Source of the DNA: Arcobacter iocasae
Lineage (GTDB): Bacteria > Campylobacterota > Campylobacteria > Campylobacterales > Arcobacteraceae
Reading direction: 5' to 3'
DNA length: 64,000 nucleotides
Assembly: GCF_042214795.1 (NCBI RefSeq)
Contig: NZ_CP090177.1
Span: forward strand, 3,038,001-3,102,000
In this document: positions 44,848-53,032 of the stretch, piece after piece
How positions within the stretch are numbered: position 1 is the first letter of the stretch
How the letters are laid out: the number at the start of each line of letters is the position of its first letter
Position numbers and translations under genes: made by a program
Notes under the pieces: generated by a model
Seen by the model: the letters and a program-made list of their open reading frames with translations, nothing else
Database searches by the model: none
What the model was told of the DNA's origin: nothing

Positions 44848-45729
44848 TTATTTAGATTTTTGTTGAAAAATAAGACCAAAAATTATTAATATTAAACCTA
44901 CAATTGTAGATAATAAAATTGGCTCTCCTAATATAAAATAAATAAAGATTAAAGATAAAAAGGGTGAGATAAAAATTAAATTTGCAATTTGAGAGGTATT
45001 TGTAGTACTTTGCATAGCTTTTAACCAAAATAAAAATGTAATTCCCATTTCAAATAACCCCACATAAACTGCACCTAATAAACCTGAAAGATTAGGTAAT
45101 TCTAAAGGCTGAGTAAAAATAAAATAAATAATTATCATTGGAAAAGAGAATAAAAAGTTGCAAAATAAGCTTACAGTAGAGTCAGCTTTAGATTTTGTAC
45201 TAAATATCCAATATAAAGACCAAAGAACAGTACTTGCAAGTGCAAGTATCAATCCCTCTTTATTTGAGAAGTTTAAACTAAAAGGTGCACCTTTTGTCGC
45301 AATAATTAAAACTCCAAAATAGCAAACTATTCCAGCAATTATGTCATAAATACTTAATTTATGTTTTAAAAAAGGAACAGATAACAAGGATAACATCAAA
45401 GCCCATGTATAATTTATCGATTGTGCTTCTTGTGCAGGTAAGAGATCATATGCTTTAAATAGTACCAAATAATATAAAAAAGGATTAATAGCACCTAAAA
45501 GAAGTATTAATAAAGAATTATTCTTTATATGAGTAATAACTAAATACAATTTCTTCTCAATAACTAATACAACAAAAAGTACAATTAATGATGTAGTAGA
45601 TGCATACAAGACAAGAGATTCTGGTGTCATATAAGATAATGATACTTTAAATGCTGTTGCAACAGTTGACCATAAAAAAACAGAAATAAGTGCATATTTG
45701 TATGCTGAAGTTAAATTATTTTTAAACAT
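44848..45729 (-). CDS. EamA/DMT superfamily transporter
   Basis: A 293-residue inner-membrane protein with ten hydrophobic segments in two repeated EamA halves (about residues 10-140 and 155-290). Members of this drug/metabolite transporter family usually export amino acids or other metabolites. Visible marks include ALISVFLWSTVATAFKVSL at the N terminus and LVLFKAYDLLPAQEAQSINY, and the second half starts LALASTVLWSLYWIFSTKSK. The substrate is unknown. It is divergent from the universal stress gene and upstream of, but separated from, the RHH/liv operon. Confidence 0.88.
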   Translation of the reverse strand: MFKNNLTSAYKYALISVFLWSTVATAFKVSLSYMTPESLVLYASTTSLIVLFVVLVIEKKLYLVITHIKNNSLLILLLGAINPFLYYLVLFKAYDLLPAQEAQSINYTWALMLSLLSVPFLKHKLSIYDIIAGIVCYFGVLIIATKGAPFSLNFSNKEGLILALASTVLWSLYWIFSTKSKADSTVSLFCNFLFSFPMIIIYFIFTQPLELPNLSGLLGAVYVGLFEMGITFLFWLKAMQSTTNTSQIANLIFISPFLSLIFIYFILGEPILLSTIVGLILIIFGLIFQQKSK

Positions 45730-45754
45730 TTGCCAATTCTAACATCTATTAATA

Positions 45755-45766
45755 TAAGATATCTTA
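45755..45766. promoter_or_regulatory. 12-bp palindrome between divergent genes
   Basis: TAAGATATCTTA is a perfect palindrome midway in the 131-base gap between the DMT transporter and the universal stress gene. It could be an operator, but AT-rich palindromes arise easily by chance here. Confidence 0.25.
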
Positions 45767-45860
45767 AATATAAGTAGAAATTTTAATTATATTAAATTTT
45801 GTACTTTTAATTTTGATGTATTTGTGTTAGAATCTATATGTAAAAATATAAAAAGGAAAG

Positions 45861-46712
45861 ATGATGGAATATAAAAGAATATTTTTCCCTCTTGGGGGAG
45901 GCGGAGAACTTAGATCTAGAATTCATGGTGCATTATTAATAGGAAAATACTTTAAGGCTCATTTGGAGATATTTAAGTCTCAAGCAAGACCAAGTCAAAT
46001 AATGAAGTTTGATAATAGTTTACCTGATACGGTACTAAAAGAATTAAATGCTATGACAAAAGATAGATTAAAAGAAGAAATAAATGAGCATGAAATTATT
46101 TTTAAAGAAGAAATTAAAAAAGTTGGTAGTACATCTTCATCAAAGTCTAAAAATAATACTGCAACAGCTACTATTATTACAGGAGAAGGATTTAGAAGTA
46201 AACTAATAGAAGAAGAGTCTAAATATTGTGATTTAGTAATAGTCTCAACTCCTCATGAAGCTAGAATAACTGCTACATTTGAAACAGCTGTTACAAAAAG
46301 TGGGAAACCTGCTTTAATGTTTCCAAGAAAGATGAAAAAATTTAGTGCCGAAAAGATATTGATTGGTTGGAATAATTCACCAGAAGCTGCAAGAGCAGTA
46401 TCTGAATCTATACCATTATTAAAAAATGCAAAAAAAGTACACATAATCTCATCTAAAAAATATGGAAAAGATTTAAATCAAATTTCTAAATTACAAAACT
46501 ATTTAGAAGATCATGGCATTGATACGAGCTTTGAAATTGTAAAAACAACAAAAACACCAGGTCAAGCTCTTTTAACATATGCAAAAGATGGTAAGTTTGA
46601 TTTAATAGTTGCGGGTGCATTTGGACATCGTGGTTTAAGAGAATTGATGTTTGGTGGAACAACTAAATATATGTTAAAAAATAGTGATATTCCAATATTT
46701 ATGGCACACTAA
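45861..46712 (+). CDS. Tandem universal stress protein
   Basis: A 283-residue protein with two UspA-like domains. The first (about residues 1-150) is degenerate and starts KRIFFPLGGGGELRSR. The second (residues about 160-283) opens EKILIGWNNSPEAARAV and ends with a recognisable ATP-binding loop, GAFGHRGLRELMFGGTTKYM (G-x2-G-x9-G pattern), then SDIPIFMAH. Such proteins bind nucleotide and aid survival under stress. Two ATG codons in tandem (45861, 45864) follow AAAGGAAAG; either could be used. A TAGAAT -10-like box lies 28 bases upstream. Confidence 0.87.
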   Translation: MMEYKRIFFPLGGGGELRSRIHGALLIGKYFKAHLEIFKSQARPSQIMKFDNSLPDTVLKELNAMTKDRLKEEINEHEIIFKEEIKKVGSTSSSKSKNNTATATIITGEGFRSKLIEEESKYCDLVIVSTPHEARITATFETAVTKSGKPALMFPRKMKKFSAEKILIGWNNSPEAARAVSESIPLLKNAKKVHIISSKKYGKDLNQISKLQNYLEDHGIDTSFEIVKTTKTPGQALLTYAKDGKFDLIVAGAFGHRGLRELMFGGTTKYMLKNSDIPIFMAH

Positions 46713-46739
46713 TAAAGAAGGCTTTGAACCCTTCTTTAT
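46712..46739. terminator. Bidirectional terminator between universal stress and HD-GYP genes
   Basis: ATAAAGAAGG pairs with CCTTCTTTAT around an 8-base loop, exactly between two convergent stop codons. T/A-rich sequence flanks both sides. Confidence 0.65.
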
Positions 46740-47881
46740 AAAACTTTCTCCAAATCTTCAATAATAGATAAATCATAACTGCCCTCTTTTAATATTCTAA
46801 TTGATTCATCTTTATTATATGCTTTTCTATAAACTTTATCTGAGTTCAAAGCAGAAAAACTATTAACTACACTTAAAAGTCTATCTTTTAGACTTAAATC
46901 CTTAGCTTCTAAACAAAAAGGATAACCTTTCCCATTTGGCTTTTCTTGAACTTTAGATGCCCAAGAAGATATATCATCAAAACCCATAATATTAGATAAT
47001 ACTTTTTTTGTATAGTATGGATAGGCTTTTATCTCTTCATATTCCCACTCTTCTAACTTTGTCTTTTTATTGATGATTGAAGAAGGTATACATAATTTCC
47101 CAATATTACATAAAGATGCAGAAATAAGTAGTGTAAATTTATCTTTGTGTTCAAAATTATAAAAATCCATCAATTTTTCTAAATTAATTAATAACTTAGA
47201 CTCTACATTATTTATCAAGTAAAAAGAAGATGTGATTTTATATAACTCTTCAAATGTTAAGGTAGTTGTAAAATCATGTAAACTACCAAATATAAAATAT
47301 AGTATTTCAGTCTCATTTTGTAGATCAAGCCAAAAACTAGTTTTCTGAGATATCTTTAAAAATATCTCTGTCAACTTTTTAGAAAAAAGTTCATTTCTGC
47401 TATTTTCAATGAAAGATAAAACACTAATTCTATCTTTTACTTTAATAGTTGAGAGATTAAATCTATTTTCAATAGCAATTGAAATAGACAAAATTTGTGA
47501 GAATAATGGGATTTCATCAGCTTTTAAACCAAAAAACCCACTTCCATCATAATATTCATTTTGATATTTCAAAATATCTTCTTTACCATCATCTAAAAAA
47601 GGTAAAACACTTGCAATAGTATTAGAAGATTCACAATATTCTTTTGATATATGTAAAGTATTCATTAATCCTATTGAATGAACTAAAGAGAAAGAGCATA
47701 AGTCACTCATTTTTTGAGGACTAAGCTCTAACTCTTTTCCTATATTTAAAGCAAGATAAGTAACTCTTTTTGAATAGTTTAAACTATTTGAACATCTATC
47801 TTTTCTTAAATAATCTAAACTAAAAGATAATGCCAATAAAAAATTGTTAAGATTAAAACTAATCTCTTTTTTTTTATCCAT
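46736..47881 (-). CDS. Tandem degenerate HD-GYP-like protein
   Basis: A 381-residue soluble protein with two HD-GYP-like halves, neither of which keeps the metal-binding residues. In the first half the HD pair is His68-Ser69 (SLVHSIGLM), and the HHExxDGxGYP block reads YQNEYYDGSGFFG (residues 106-118). In the second half the HDIGK motif is CNIGK (Cys258-Asn259), IxxHP is IKAYPYY, and HHExxDGxGYP is VQEKPNGKGYP (311-321). The later D/S-ALNSDKVYRKAY segment is well kept. It is therefore probably a non-catalytic cyclic-di-GMP binder or scaffold. It is the last gene of the sox-linked accessory operon and overlaps the hydrolase stop by one base. Confidence 0.8.
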   Translation of the reverse strand: MDKKKEISFNLNNFLLALSFSLDYLRKDRCSNSLNYSKRVTYLALNIGKELELSPQKMSDLCSFSLVHSIGLMNTLHISKEYCESSNTIASVLPFLDDGKEDILKYQNEYYDGSGFFGLKADEIPLFSQILSISIAIENRFNLSTIKVKDRISVLSFIENSRNELFSKKLTEIFLKISQKTSFWLDLQNETEILYFIFGSLHDFTTTLTFEELYKITSSFYLINNVESKLLINLEKLMDFYNFEHKDKFTLLISASLCNIGKLCIPSSIINKKTKLEEWEYEEIKAYPYYTKKVLSNIMGFDDISSWASKVQEKPNGKGYPFCLEAKDLSLKDRLLSVVNSFSALNSDKVYRKAYNKDESIRILKEGSYDLSIIEDLEKVL

Positions 47882-48669
47882 TATTCTTCTTCAAGAAGTT
47901 TTGTAATAGCTTCCAATGAAGTATCTGTCATATCTAAGTCCAAATGCACTCCATTTTTCACTTCTACTATTTTAGCATCAAGACCTTTTTTTATAGCTAG
48001 ATTATAAAAGTTTTTCGTAACTTCAGGAGGTGATACTTTGTCATTTTCTCCATAAATCAATATAAACTTAGTTTTTTTACTAACTTTATTAATAACATCA
48101 ACAATAGAAATCAATCCAGGAGATTTATCATTTTGATGGATATCATATCTACCACCTACTAAAATAGCATTATTTATCAAATTTGGCTCAACACCTGTTA
48201 GAGTTGCTCCCATCATTGCACCTGCACTATGACCAATATATGTCACAGTTTTAGCTTCAAACCTATCTTTTAATTCACTTATTAATTCACCTAAAAATTT
48301 TATATACTCTTCTTTTGCAGCTAAATTTTTAACACCTTCATGTGCTAAAGCTGTAAAATTATTTGTAGAAGAGTCTGAATACCCAGGAAGAGCAACAGCA
48401 ACTGTTGTAATATCTGTATTTAAAGTAAGAGTTTCAGCAAAAGTAGAATATCTACCTAGGGTATTTGTACCATCTGGCCAAGTACCATGAACAATTATAT
48501 TTAAATAACCTCCCCTATCACCTTTACTTTTAAAATATTGAATACATTCACCTCCCGCAAATATATAATTATCTCCCTTTTCTAAACACTCTTCATGACT
48601 CACTTTTTGTGCATGTAAATTTAAAGCTAAAAATATCAAACTTACATATATAAAAACTTTACTCTTCAT
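47881..48669 (-). CDS. Periplasmic alpha/beta hydrolase
   Basis: A 262-residue secreted hydrolase. A signal peptide (FIYVSLIFLALNLHAQ, cleavage near residue 20) precedes the alpha/beta-hydrolase fold. The nucleophile elbow is YIGHSAGAMMG (Ser near residue 149), an Asp lies in IYGENDKVSPP, and the catalytic His is in KNGVHLDLDM near the C terminus. Two early Cys (HEECLEKG, GGECIQYF) may form a disulfide. The substrate is unknown. It lies 26 bases after the DsrE-like gene in the accessory operon downstream of the sox cluster. Confidence 0.85.
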   Translation of the reverse strand: MKSKVFIYVSLIFLALNLHAQKVSHEECLEKGDNYIFAGGECIQYFKSKGDRGGYLNIIVHGTWPDGTNTLGRYSTFAETLTLNTDITTVAVALPGYSDSSTNNFTALAHEGVKNLAAKEEYIKFLGELISELKDRFEAKTVTYIGHSAGAMMGATLTGVEPNLINNAILVGGRYDIHQNDKSPGLISIVDVINKVSKKTKFILIYGENDKVSPPEVTKNFYNLAIKKGLDAKIVEVKNGVHLDLDMTDTSLEAITKLLEEE

Positions 48670-48694
48670 TTTTTAATCCCCCACTTTTAATTTA

Positions 48695-49132
48695 TTAATA
48701 TGCTAAAACTCCAACATAACCAGCAACTTTTCTTTCAATCAACTCTACGATTCCAGCTTGAACATAACTTACACCATCAATAAAATCATCTTCTTTCCAA
48801 TGCATACTTTCCATAGTATTTTTACAACCAATAAACTCTACATCATATTGCATCAACGATGATATTCTTGTCAATGTTTTTTTGTCATAATCTTTTTTTA
48901 ATGCTCTCATTCCATTTCCATATACAACTACTACTATTTTTATAGTATCACTTGGATACTCTTTCAAGATATTATAAATTCCATTTAAATTATTATTAAC
49001 AACACTCAAATCAGAATTATATATTTGAAATACTACTTTTCTAGGCTTATCAAAAGTAGGTTGAGGGTCACTAAAAGTTGAACTTGCAAAAGAAAAAACA
49101 GCTAATAAAACTACTAAAATAATTTTTTTCAT
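48695..49132 (-). CDS. Periplasmic DsrE-like protein
   Basis: A 145-residue secreted protein of the DsrE/DsrF-like fold. The signal peptide is KKIILVVLLAVFSFASS. The mature part has the family pattern of a first strand (RKVVFQIYNSDLSVVNNNLNG), the VVVVYGNGMRAL strand-turn, and one conserved Cys in EFIGCKNTM. Cytoplasmic DsrE-type proteins carry sulfur on a Cys; periplasmic ones are often found near sulfur-oxidation genes, so sulfur transfer or binding is a reasonable inference. It sits two bases after the MOSC gene. Confidence 0.85.
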   Translation of the reverse strand: MKKIILVVLLAVFSFASSTFSDPQPTFDKPRKVVFQIYNSDLSVVNNNLNGIYNILKEYPSDTIKIVVVVYGNGMRALKKDYDKKTLTRISSLMQYDVEFIGCKNTMESMHWKEDDFIDGVSYVQAGIVELIERKVAGYVGVLAY

Positions 49133-49133
49133 A

Positions 49134-49583
49134 TTACTCCTTTATATATACTTCAAAGTCTATTTTAATTGTACCATTTTTTAATATTTTACAATATAAT
49201 CCCCTACAATCTTTTACAATTTTTGGTAATCGTTTGTGGAAAATACTCAGATGGTCACACATAGTGCATTTTTGCATTATTTGTATTTGACACTCCCCTA
49301 TTTGCAAAATTGTACCTATAGGTAAAGCATGTGGGTTAAAATCAAAAATGATATTTTCTCCTAAACTACCAAACTCCAAATTAACACCATTTTGAAGTGC
49401 AATTTCATAACTATTTAGACCTAAAAGCATAACCGTTTTATCCAAATCTTTTTGTGCGAACTTATCATTTTCAATTCCAAAATCTTTTATAAGATTTAAA
49501 GTTTCTACTTTTGGGCGAGGACTACTACTTTTTGACTCTTTTGTTGCACTAAAAGTACCAATTACTTTTCCTATTTTTTTCAT
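49134..49583 (-). CDS. MOSC domain protein
   Basis: A 149-residue cytoplasmic protein of the MOSC fold, related to the C-terminal domain of molybdenum-cofactor sulfurase. Visible features are FGIENDKFAQKDLDKTVMLL, GSLGENIIFDFNPHALPIGT and LQIGECQIQIMQKCTMCDHL, with a conserved-position Cys in DCRGLYCKI. MOSC proteins bind sulfur or Moco-related ligands. Its place in a sox-linked operon, with Moco-dependent SoxC nearby, suggests a role in sulfur or cofactor handling, though this is inference. It overlaps the thioredoxin-like gene by four bases. Confidence 0.85.
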   Translation of the reverse strand: MKKIGKVIGTFSATKESKSSSPRPKVETLNLIKDFGIENDKFAQKDLDKTVMLLGLNSYEIALQNGVNLEFGSLGENIIFDFNPHALPIGTILQIGECQIQIMQKCTMCDHLSIFHKRLPKIVKDCRGLYCKILKNGTIKIDFEVYIKE

Positions 49584-49987
49584 TTTTTAATATTCTCATT
49601 TAAAATAAATATAAAATCTTTTTTTGTCCAAGCACCTAAATATCTATTTAGTATCTTTTTATGCTTTGAGATAAAATAAAAAGTAGGAGTCATTCCTTGA
49701 AAATTTTTCTTTAGCTCAAAAGGTAAAATGTCATGGTCAATATTAACTTCTAAAAATATGAAATTATTATTTAATATATTTTTAACATCTGCCTTTGAAA
49801 AGACTTTTTTCTTCATTATTTCACAATAAGGGCAATCGTCTCTTGAGACAAAAACAAGTATTTTTTTATCTAATTTTTTTGCTTCTTTTAAAATCTTATT
49901 TTCATCATAATTATTTTTGGATATATTTTCTGCTAATAAATTTGAAGTGAATAAAAAAATAAAAAATATCAAAAGTCTAAGTCTCAT
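49580..49987 (-). CDS. Periplasmic thioredoxin-fold protein (SoxW-like)
   Basis: A 135-residue secreted thioredoxin-fold protein. The signal peptide is about residues 1-19 (RLLIFFIFLFTSNLLAEN). The redox motif is DDCPYCEIMKK, and the cis-Pro region is FQGMTPTFYFISKHKK. In sox clusters a similar protein, SoxW, keeps periplasmic thiols such as the SoxY cysteine reduced; that role is plausible but unproven here. It is the first gene of the accessory operon, which begins after two hairpins downstream of soxB. Confidence 0.82.
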   Translation of the reverse strand: MRLRLLIFFIFLFTSNLLAENISKNNYDENKILKEAKKLDKKILVFVSRDDCPYCEIMKKKVFSKADVKNILNNNFIFLEVNIDHDILPFELKKNFQGMTPTFYFISKHKKILNRYLGAWTKKDFIFILNENIKK

Positions 49988-50005
49988 TGAACTTCCTAAT
50001 TTCTT

Positions 50006-50041
50006 AATTTAAAATAGAGTTCAATAACTCTATTTTAAATT
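50006..50041. terminator. Second hairpin downstream of soxB
   Basis: A perfect 16-bp inverted repeat, AATTTAAAATAGAGTT with AACTCTATTTTAAATT around a 4-base loop. It follows the soxB terminator and precedes the SoxW-like gene. It may back up termination or form the 5' leader hairpin of the accessory operon. Confidence 0.55.
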
Positions 50042-50044
50042 GAG

Positions 50045-50071
50045 AAAAGGTACAGATAATCTGTACCTTTT
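50045..50071 (-). terminator. Intrinsic terminator of soxB
   Basis: An 11-bp stem, AAAAGGTACAG with CTGTACCTTTT and a 5-base loop, lies 8 bases after the soxB stop. The A/T flanks give a short T-run in either direction. Confidence 0.7.
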
Positions 50072-50078
50072 TCAACTT

Positions 50079-51848
50079 TTATGAAATAATTCCTGGATTG
50101 CCTTTTATTCCTATGATATCAGGAGTATCAATTTTTAAGTTTTTCACATGTTTTACACTTTTTAAGTATGTTTCAACTGTTTCCCATACTGGTTCACCTG
50201 GTGATTTAGAACCAACAGTTGACCAACCAGCAACTTGATACTCTTTACTTGCTTGAAGTTTTTGCCCATTTCGGGTAAGTGTAATATCTGAGATTCTCTC
50301 TCCCATATTAGCAGTAGGATTAATTTTATAAGAAATCCCACCTGTTCTTACCATATCTCCACCTTGTTGATAGAAAGGATCTGGATTGAACAAGTTATCA
50401 GCAACATCTTCTAAAATAGCTTTAATATCTTTTCCTGTGATTCCTCTTCTATAAGTTTCAGGATAAGTCATAGCTGTTTGAGTAGCCAAGTCATCAAAAG
50501 TAATTGCTTGACCAGGCATAACTGATGTTCCCCATCTAAATCCAGGAGATAAAGCAATTTCTGCATCTTTTACATCAACTAAAGCATCACAAATAATTTG
50601 ATCCCAAGAACCATTAAAGTTCCCTCTTCTAAACAGAGTTTCATCAGTAGTTGCAATTTCTCTTGTTAATTCCTTTTTAAAGGGAGCTCTTACATCTTCA
50701 ATATATTTTTTCATCTCTTTATCTTCAGGAATCAAATCAGAAAAAATAGGTAATAAAGTAAACTTGAAATCTTTAATTTTACCATTTTGAATATCTAAAT
50801 CTAAAACATTTAAGAATTTACCATTACTTCCTGCGTTACAAACATAAGTTGTACCCTCTTTATTTTTGATAGGAACAGCTTCAGGAACACCATCATGAGT
50901 ATGTCCACCCATAATAAAGTCAATCCCTGTACAAACTTGTGCCATCTTTCTATCAGTATCATATCCATTATGAGATAATACAATTACTGCATCTGGTTTT
51001 TCACTCTCTCTTATTTCATTAACTAATTCTTGCATTCCATCTTTATTAATCGAAAAAGTCCAATCAGGAATAAATCTTTGAGGATTTGCAATTGTTGTAT
51101 ATGGAAAAGCTTGTCCAATAATAGCAACTCTTGAACCATTAATCACTTTGATTGTATATGGTTTAAAAGCATAACCTTTATCTTCATCATAAGCTTCAGC
51201 CGTACCATTAAATAAAGCATCTTCTTTTACTTTTACATTTTGAGCAAGGAACTCTGCATTTAGAAGTTTTACATTTTCTAATACTTCTTTAGCTGTATAA
51301 GTAAACTCCCAATGTCCAACTGCAATATCCACACCTAGTAAATTCATAGCACCAACCATGTCTTTACCTCTTGTTTGTAAAGCTGTCCATGAACCTTGCC
51401 AAGTATCACCACCATCTAATAAAAGAGTCTTATCAGCACCAAAACTATTTTTCAAAAAGTCAACAACAGTTTTTATTTGAGCAAAACCACCTGTTCTTCC
51501 TATAGCTTTTGCATGTTTTTCAAAATTAACACATGTGTAAGCATATTCTAATCTTGGATTATCTTTTATTCCATAATAGTCTAAAAATTTTTCACCTACT
51601 ATATGTGGTGGTTTACCTAAATTATCAAAAAAACCAAGATTAACACTTGGTTCTCTAAAATATACAGGTACTAATTGTGCATGACAATCTGTCAAATGAA
51701 GAAGTCTAGTATTACCAAATGGTTTTAACTTATAATAATCTTCCAACTTATTTGTATTTGTCATTCTTGTGTGAGAATTAGCAAATACAGGAGCAGCACC
51801 AAGTACTGCCATCATATAAACAAATTCTCTTCTACTTAATCTACTCAT
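50079..51848 (-). CDS. soxB: Thiosulfohydrolase SoxB
   Basis: SoxB hydrolyses the sulfone group from SoxY-bound S-thiosulfonate, releasing sulfate, using two manganese ions. The 589-residue protein starts with a Tat signal (SRREFVYMMAVLGAAPVFA). The metallophosphatase-fold metal ligands are visible as LLHLTDCHAQL, LLLDGGDTWQGS, VGHWEFTY, VLSHNGYD and IMGGHTHDG. The C-terminal 5'-nucleotidase-type domain contains the GGDMVRTGG active-site segment. It is the last gene of the main sox cluster, 20 bases after the rhodanese gene, with a terminator behind it. Confidence 0.97.
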   Translation of the reverse strand: MSRLSRREFVYMMAVLGAAPVFANSHTRMTNTNKLEDYYKLKPFGNTRLLHLTDCHAQLVPVYFREPSVNLGFFDNLGKPPHIVGEKFLDYYGIKDNPRLEYAYTCVNFEKHAKAIGRTGGFAQIKTVVDFLKNSFGADKTLLLDGGDTWQGSWTALQTRGKDMVGAMNLLGVDIAVGHWEFTYTAKEVLENVKLLNAEFLAQNVKVKEDALFNGTAEAYDEDKGYAFKPYTIKVINGSRVAIIGQAFPYTTIANPQRFIPDWTFSINKDGMQELVNEIRESEKPDAVIVLSHNGYDTDRKMAQVCTGIDFIMGGHTHDGVPEAVPIKNKEGTTYVCNAGSNGKFLNVLDLDIQNGKIKDFKFTLLPIFSDLIPEDKEMKKYIEDVRAPFKKELTREIATTDETLFRRGNFNGSWDQIICDALVDVKDAEIALSPGFRWGTSVMPGQAITFDDLATQTAMTYPETYRRGITGKDIKAILEDVADNLFNPDPFYQQGGDMVRTGGISYKINPTANMGERISDITLTRNGQKLQASKEYQVAGWSTVGSKSPGEPVWETVETYLKSVKHVKNLKIDTPDIIGIKGNPGIIS

Positions 51849-51868
51849 TTAACCCACCCTTTATATAT

Positions 51869-52510
51869 TTATTTACCATCACCAATTACAGTGAATCCTA
51901 AAGAAGTCCATGCTTGCATTCCACCTCTATAGTATTTAATTTTTGAAGCTGGATAACCCATTTTCAATAATGAAAATTTTGCATTTTTTACCATTGCTGG
52001 AGTTTGTCCACACCAATATCCATTACAATATAAAGCTAAAGTTTTTGCATTAGAAAAATCAAGTGTTCCATCGTCTTTTTGAACAACACCCATTTCATCT
52101 TCCAGCATCTCTATTGCAGTATCTTTTTCATTAAAATTCGTATATGGAACATTTATAGCTCCAGGTATTCTTAATCTTACAAACCATCCTGGCGTTCTTG
52201 TATCAATAATTGCAATACTTTTATCAGATTGTGCTTTTTTCATGTAATCAATAAGTTCTAACTCTCCTAATGTCTCTACACCTTCTGATAAAATCATTGG
52301 TTGAGGCACCCCATTATCTGTTCTATTATAAAGTGGTGTAATTTTATTTCCAGCAGTTTGATTTCTCATTAGAGTAAATTTTTCACCATTTAAATTCATC
52401 TCAATAGATTTTACACCCTTTGAAATAGGCACAACATTTTCTGCAAATACCGAACTTATACACATAGTTGAAACTAGTGCAGTAATAGTTATCTTCTTTA
52501 AAATTGTCAT
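51869..52510 (-). CDS. Periplasmic rhodanese-like protein in the sox cluster
   Basis: A 213-residue secreted protein with one rhodanese domain. The signal peptide is KKITITALVSTMCISSVFA. The domain shows IAIIDTRTPGWFVRLRIPGA then INVPYTNF, and the active-site loop TLALYCNGYWCGQTPAMV, whose first Cys would carry the persulfide. The final Trp-rich GGMQAWTSLGF is typical. Rhodanese-like proteins are often seen near sox genes in this phylum. A sulfur-carrier or thiol-repair role is likely by context. A terminator-like hairpin lies upstream, so it and soxB may be expressed at a lower level than soxCDXYZA. Confidence 0.85.
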   Translation of the reverse strand: MTILKKITITALVSTMCISSVFAENVVPISKGVKSIEMNLNGEKFTLMRNQTAGNKITPLYNRTDNGVPQPMILSEGVETLGELELIDYMKKAQSDKSIAIIDTRTPGWFVRLRIPGAINVPYTNFNEKDTAIEMLEDEMGVVQKDDGTLDFSNAKTLALYCNGYWCGQTPAMVKNAKFSLLKMGYPASKIKYYRGGMQAWTSLGFTVIGDGK

Positions 52511-52546
52511 ACTACATTCCTTTGTTATTATTTAAATGAGAATATT

Positions 52547-52574
52547 AAAAAAAAGCCAAGAAAAACTTGACTTT
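52547..52574 (-). terminator. Intrinsic terminator inside the sox cluster
   Basis: On the - strand AAAGTCAAG pairs with CTTGGCTTT (one G-U) around a 5-base loop, followed by eight T residues. It lies between the lipoprotein gene and the rhodanese-soxB pair, so it probably attenuates or ends the soxCDXYZA transcript. Confidence 0.7.
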
Positions 52575-52588
52575 AATTTATTTGAGAA

Positions 52589-53020
52589 TTAATATTTAAG
52601 TCCATCACCTGGAACAGCATTTCTCCAAGTTGATTTAGCTTCAACTGATTCCATCAAAGGAACGATTGCAAATCTACAAGCTCTCTCTGCTGCAAAATTT
52701 GTATCTAAGACAGTTTTAGAAACTTTTCCTTTAAAATCTTTAGGATTAACTTCTTTTGCACCTGTTTTAATAGCTTCTTCCACTGAAGCAATTAAAGCAC
52801 TATTATTTACATCTAATCTTCTAAATTCTAAACCATTCGCTTGAGCAATAGGATTATAAGTAGCAGCTGTTTTAATAACACTTTCAATTCCACTTTTTTC
52901 AACACTACAAACTGTATTTAAATCTATTTTTGTAGCTGTTGCAATACTTGGTTCAGATGTACATCCACCTAATATTGCAGCAATACTTACCGTTGCAATC
53001 AATGTTGTTAATTTTTTCAT
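52589..53020 (-). CDS. Unknown lipoprotein in the sox cluster
   Basis: A 143-residue predicted lipoprotein that I do not recognise. The signal and lipobox read LTTLIATVSIAAILGGCTSE, with Cys20 as the acylated residue. The mature part has two further Cys (TVCSVEKSG, ERACRFA) that could pair. No heme or metal motif is visible. It follows soxA by 12 bases and ends just before a terminator hairpin, so it belongs to the soxCDXYZA transcript. A structural or SoxAX-partner role is possible; SoxK-type proteins bridge SoxAX in some bacteria, but I cannot show similarity. Confidence 0.75.
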   Translation of the reverse strand: MKKLTTLIATVSIAAILGGCTSEPSIATATKIDLNTVCSVEKSGIESVIKTAATYNPIAQANGLEFRRLDVNNSALIASVEEAIKTGAKEVNPKDFKGKVSKTVLDTNFAAERACRFAIVPLMESVEAKSTWRNAVPGDGLKY

Positions 53021-53032
53021 AGTAATTACCTC

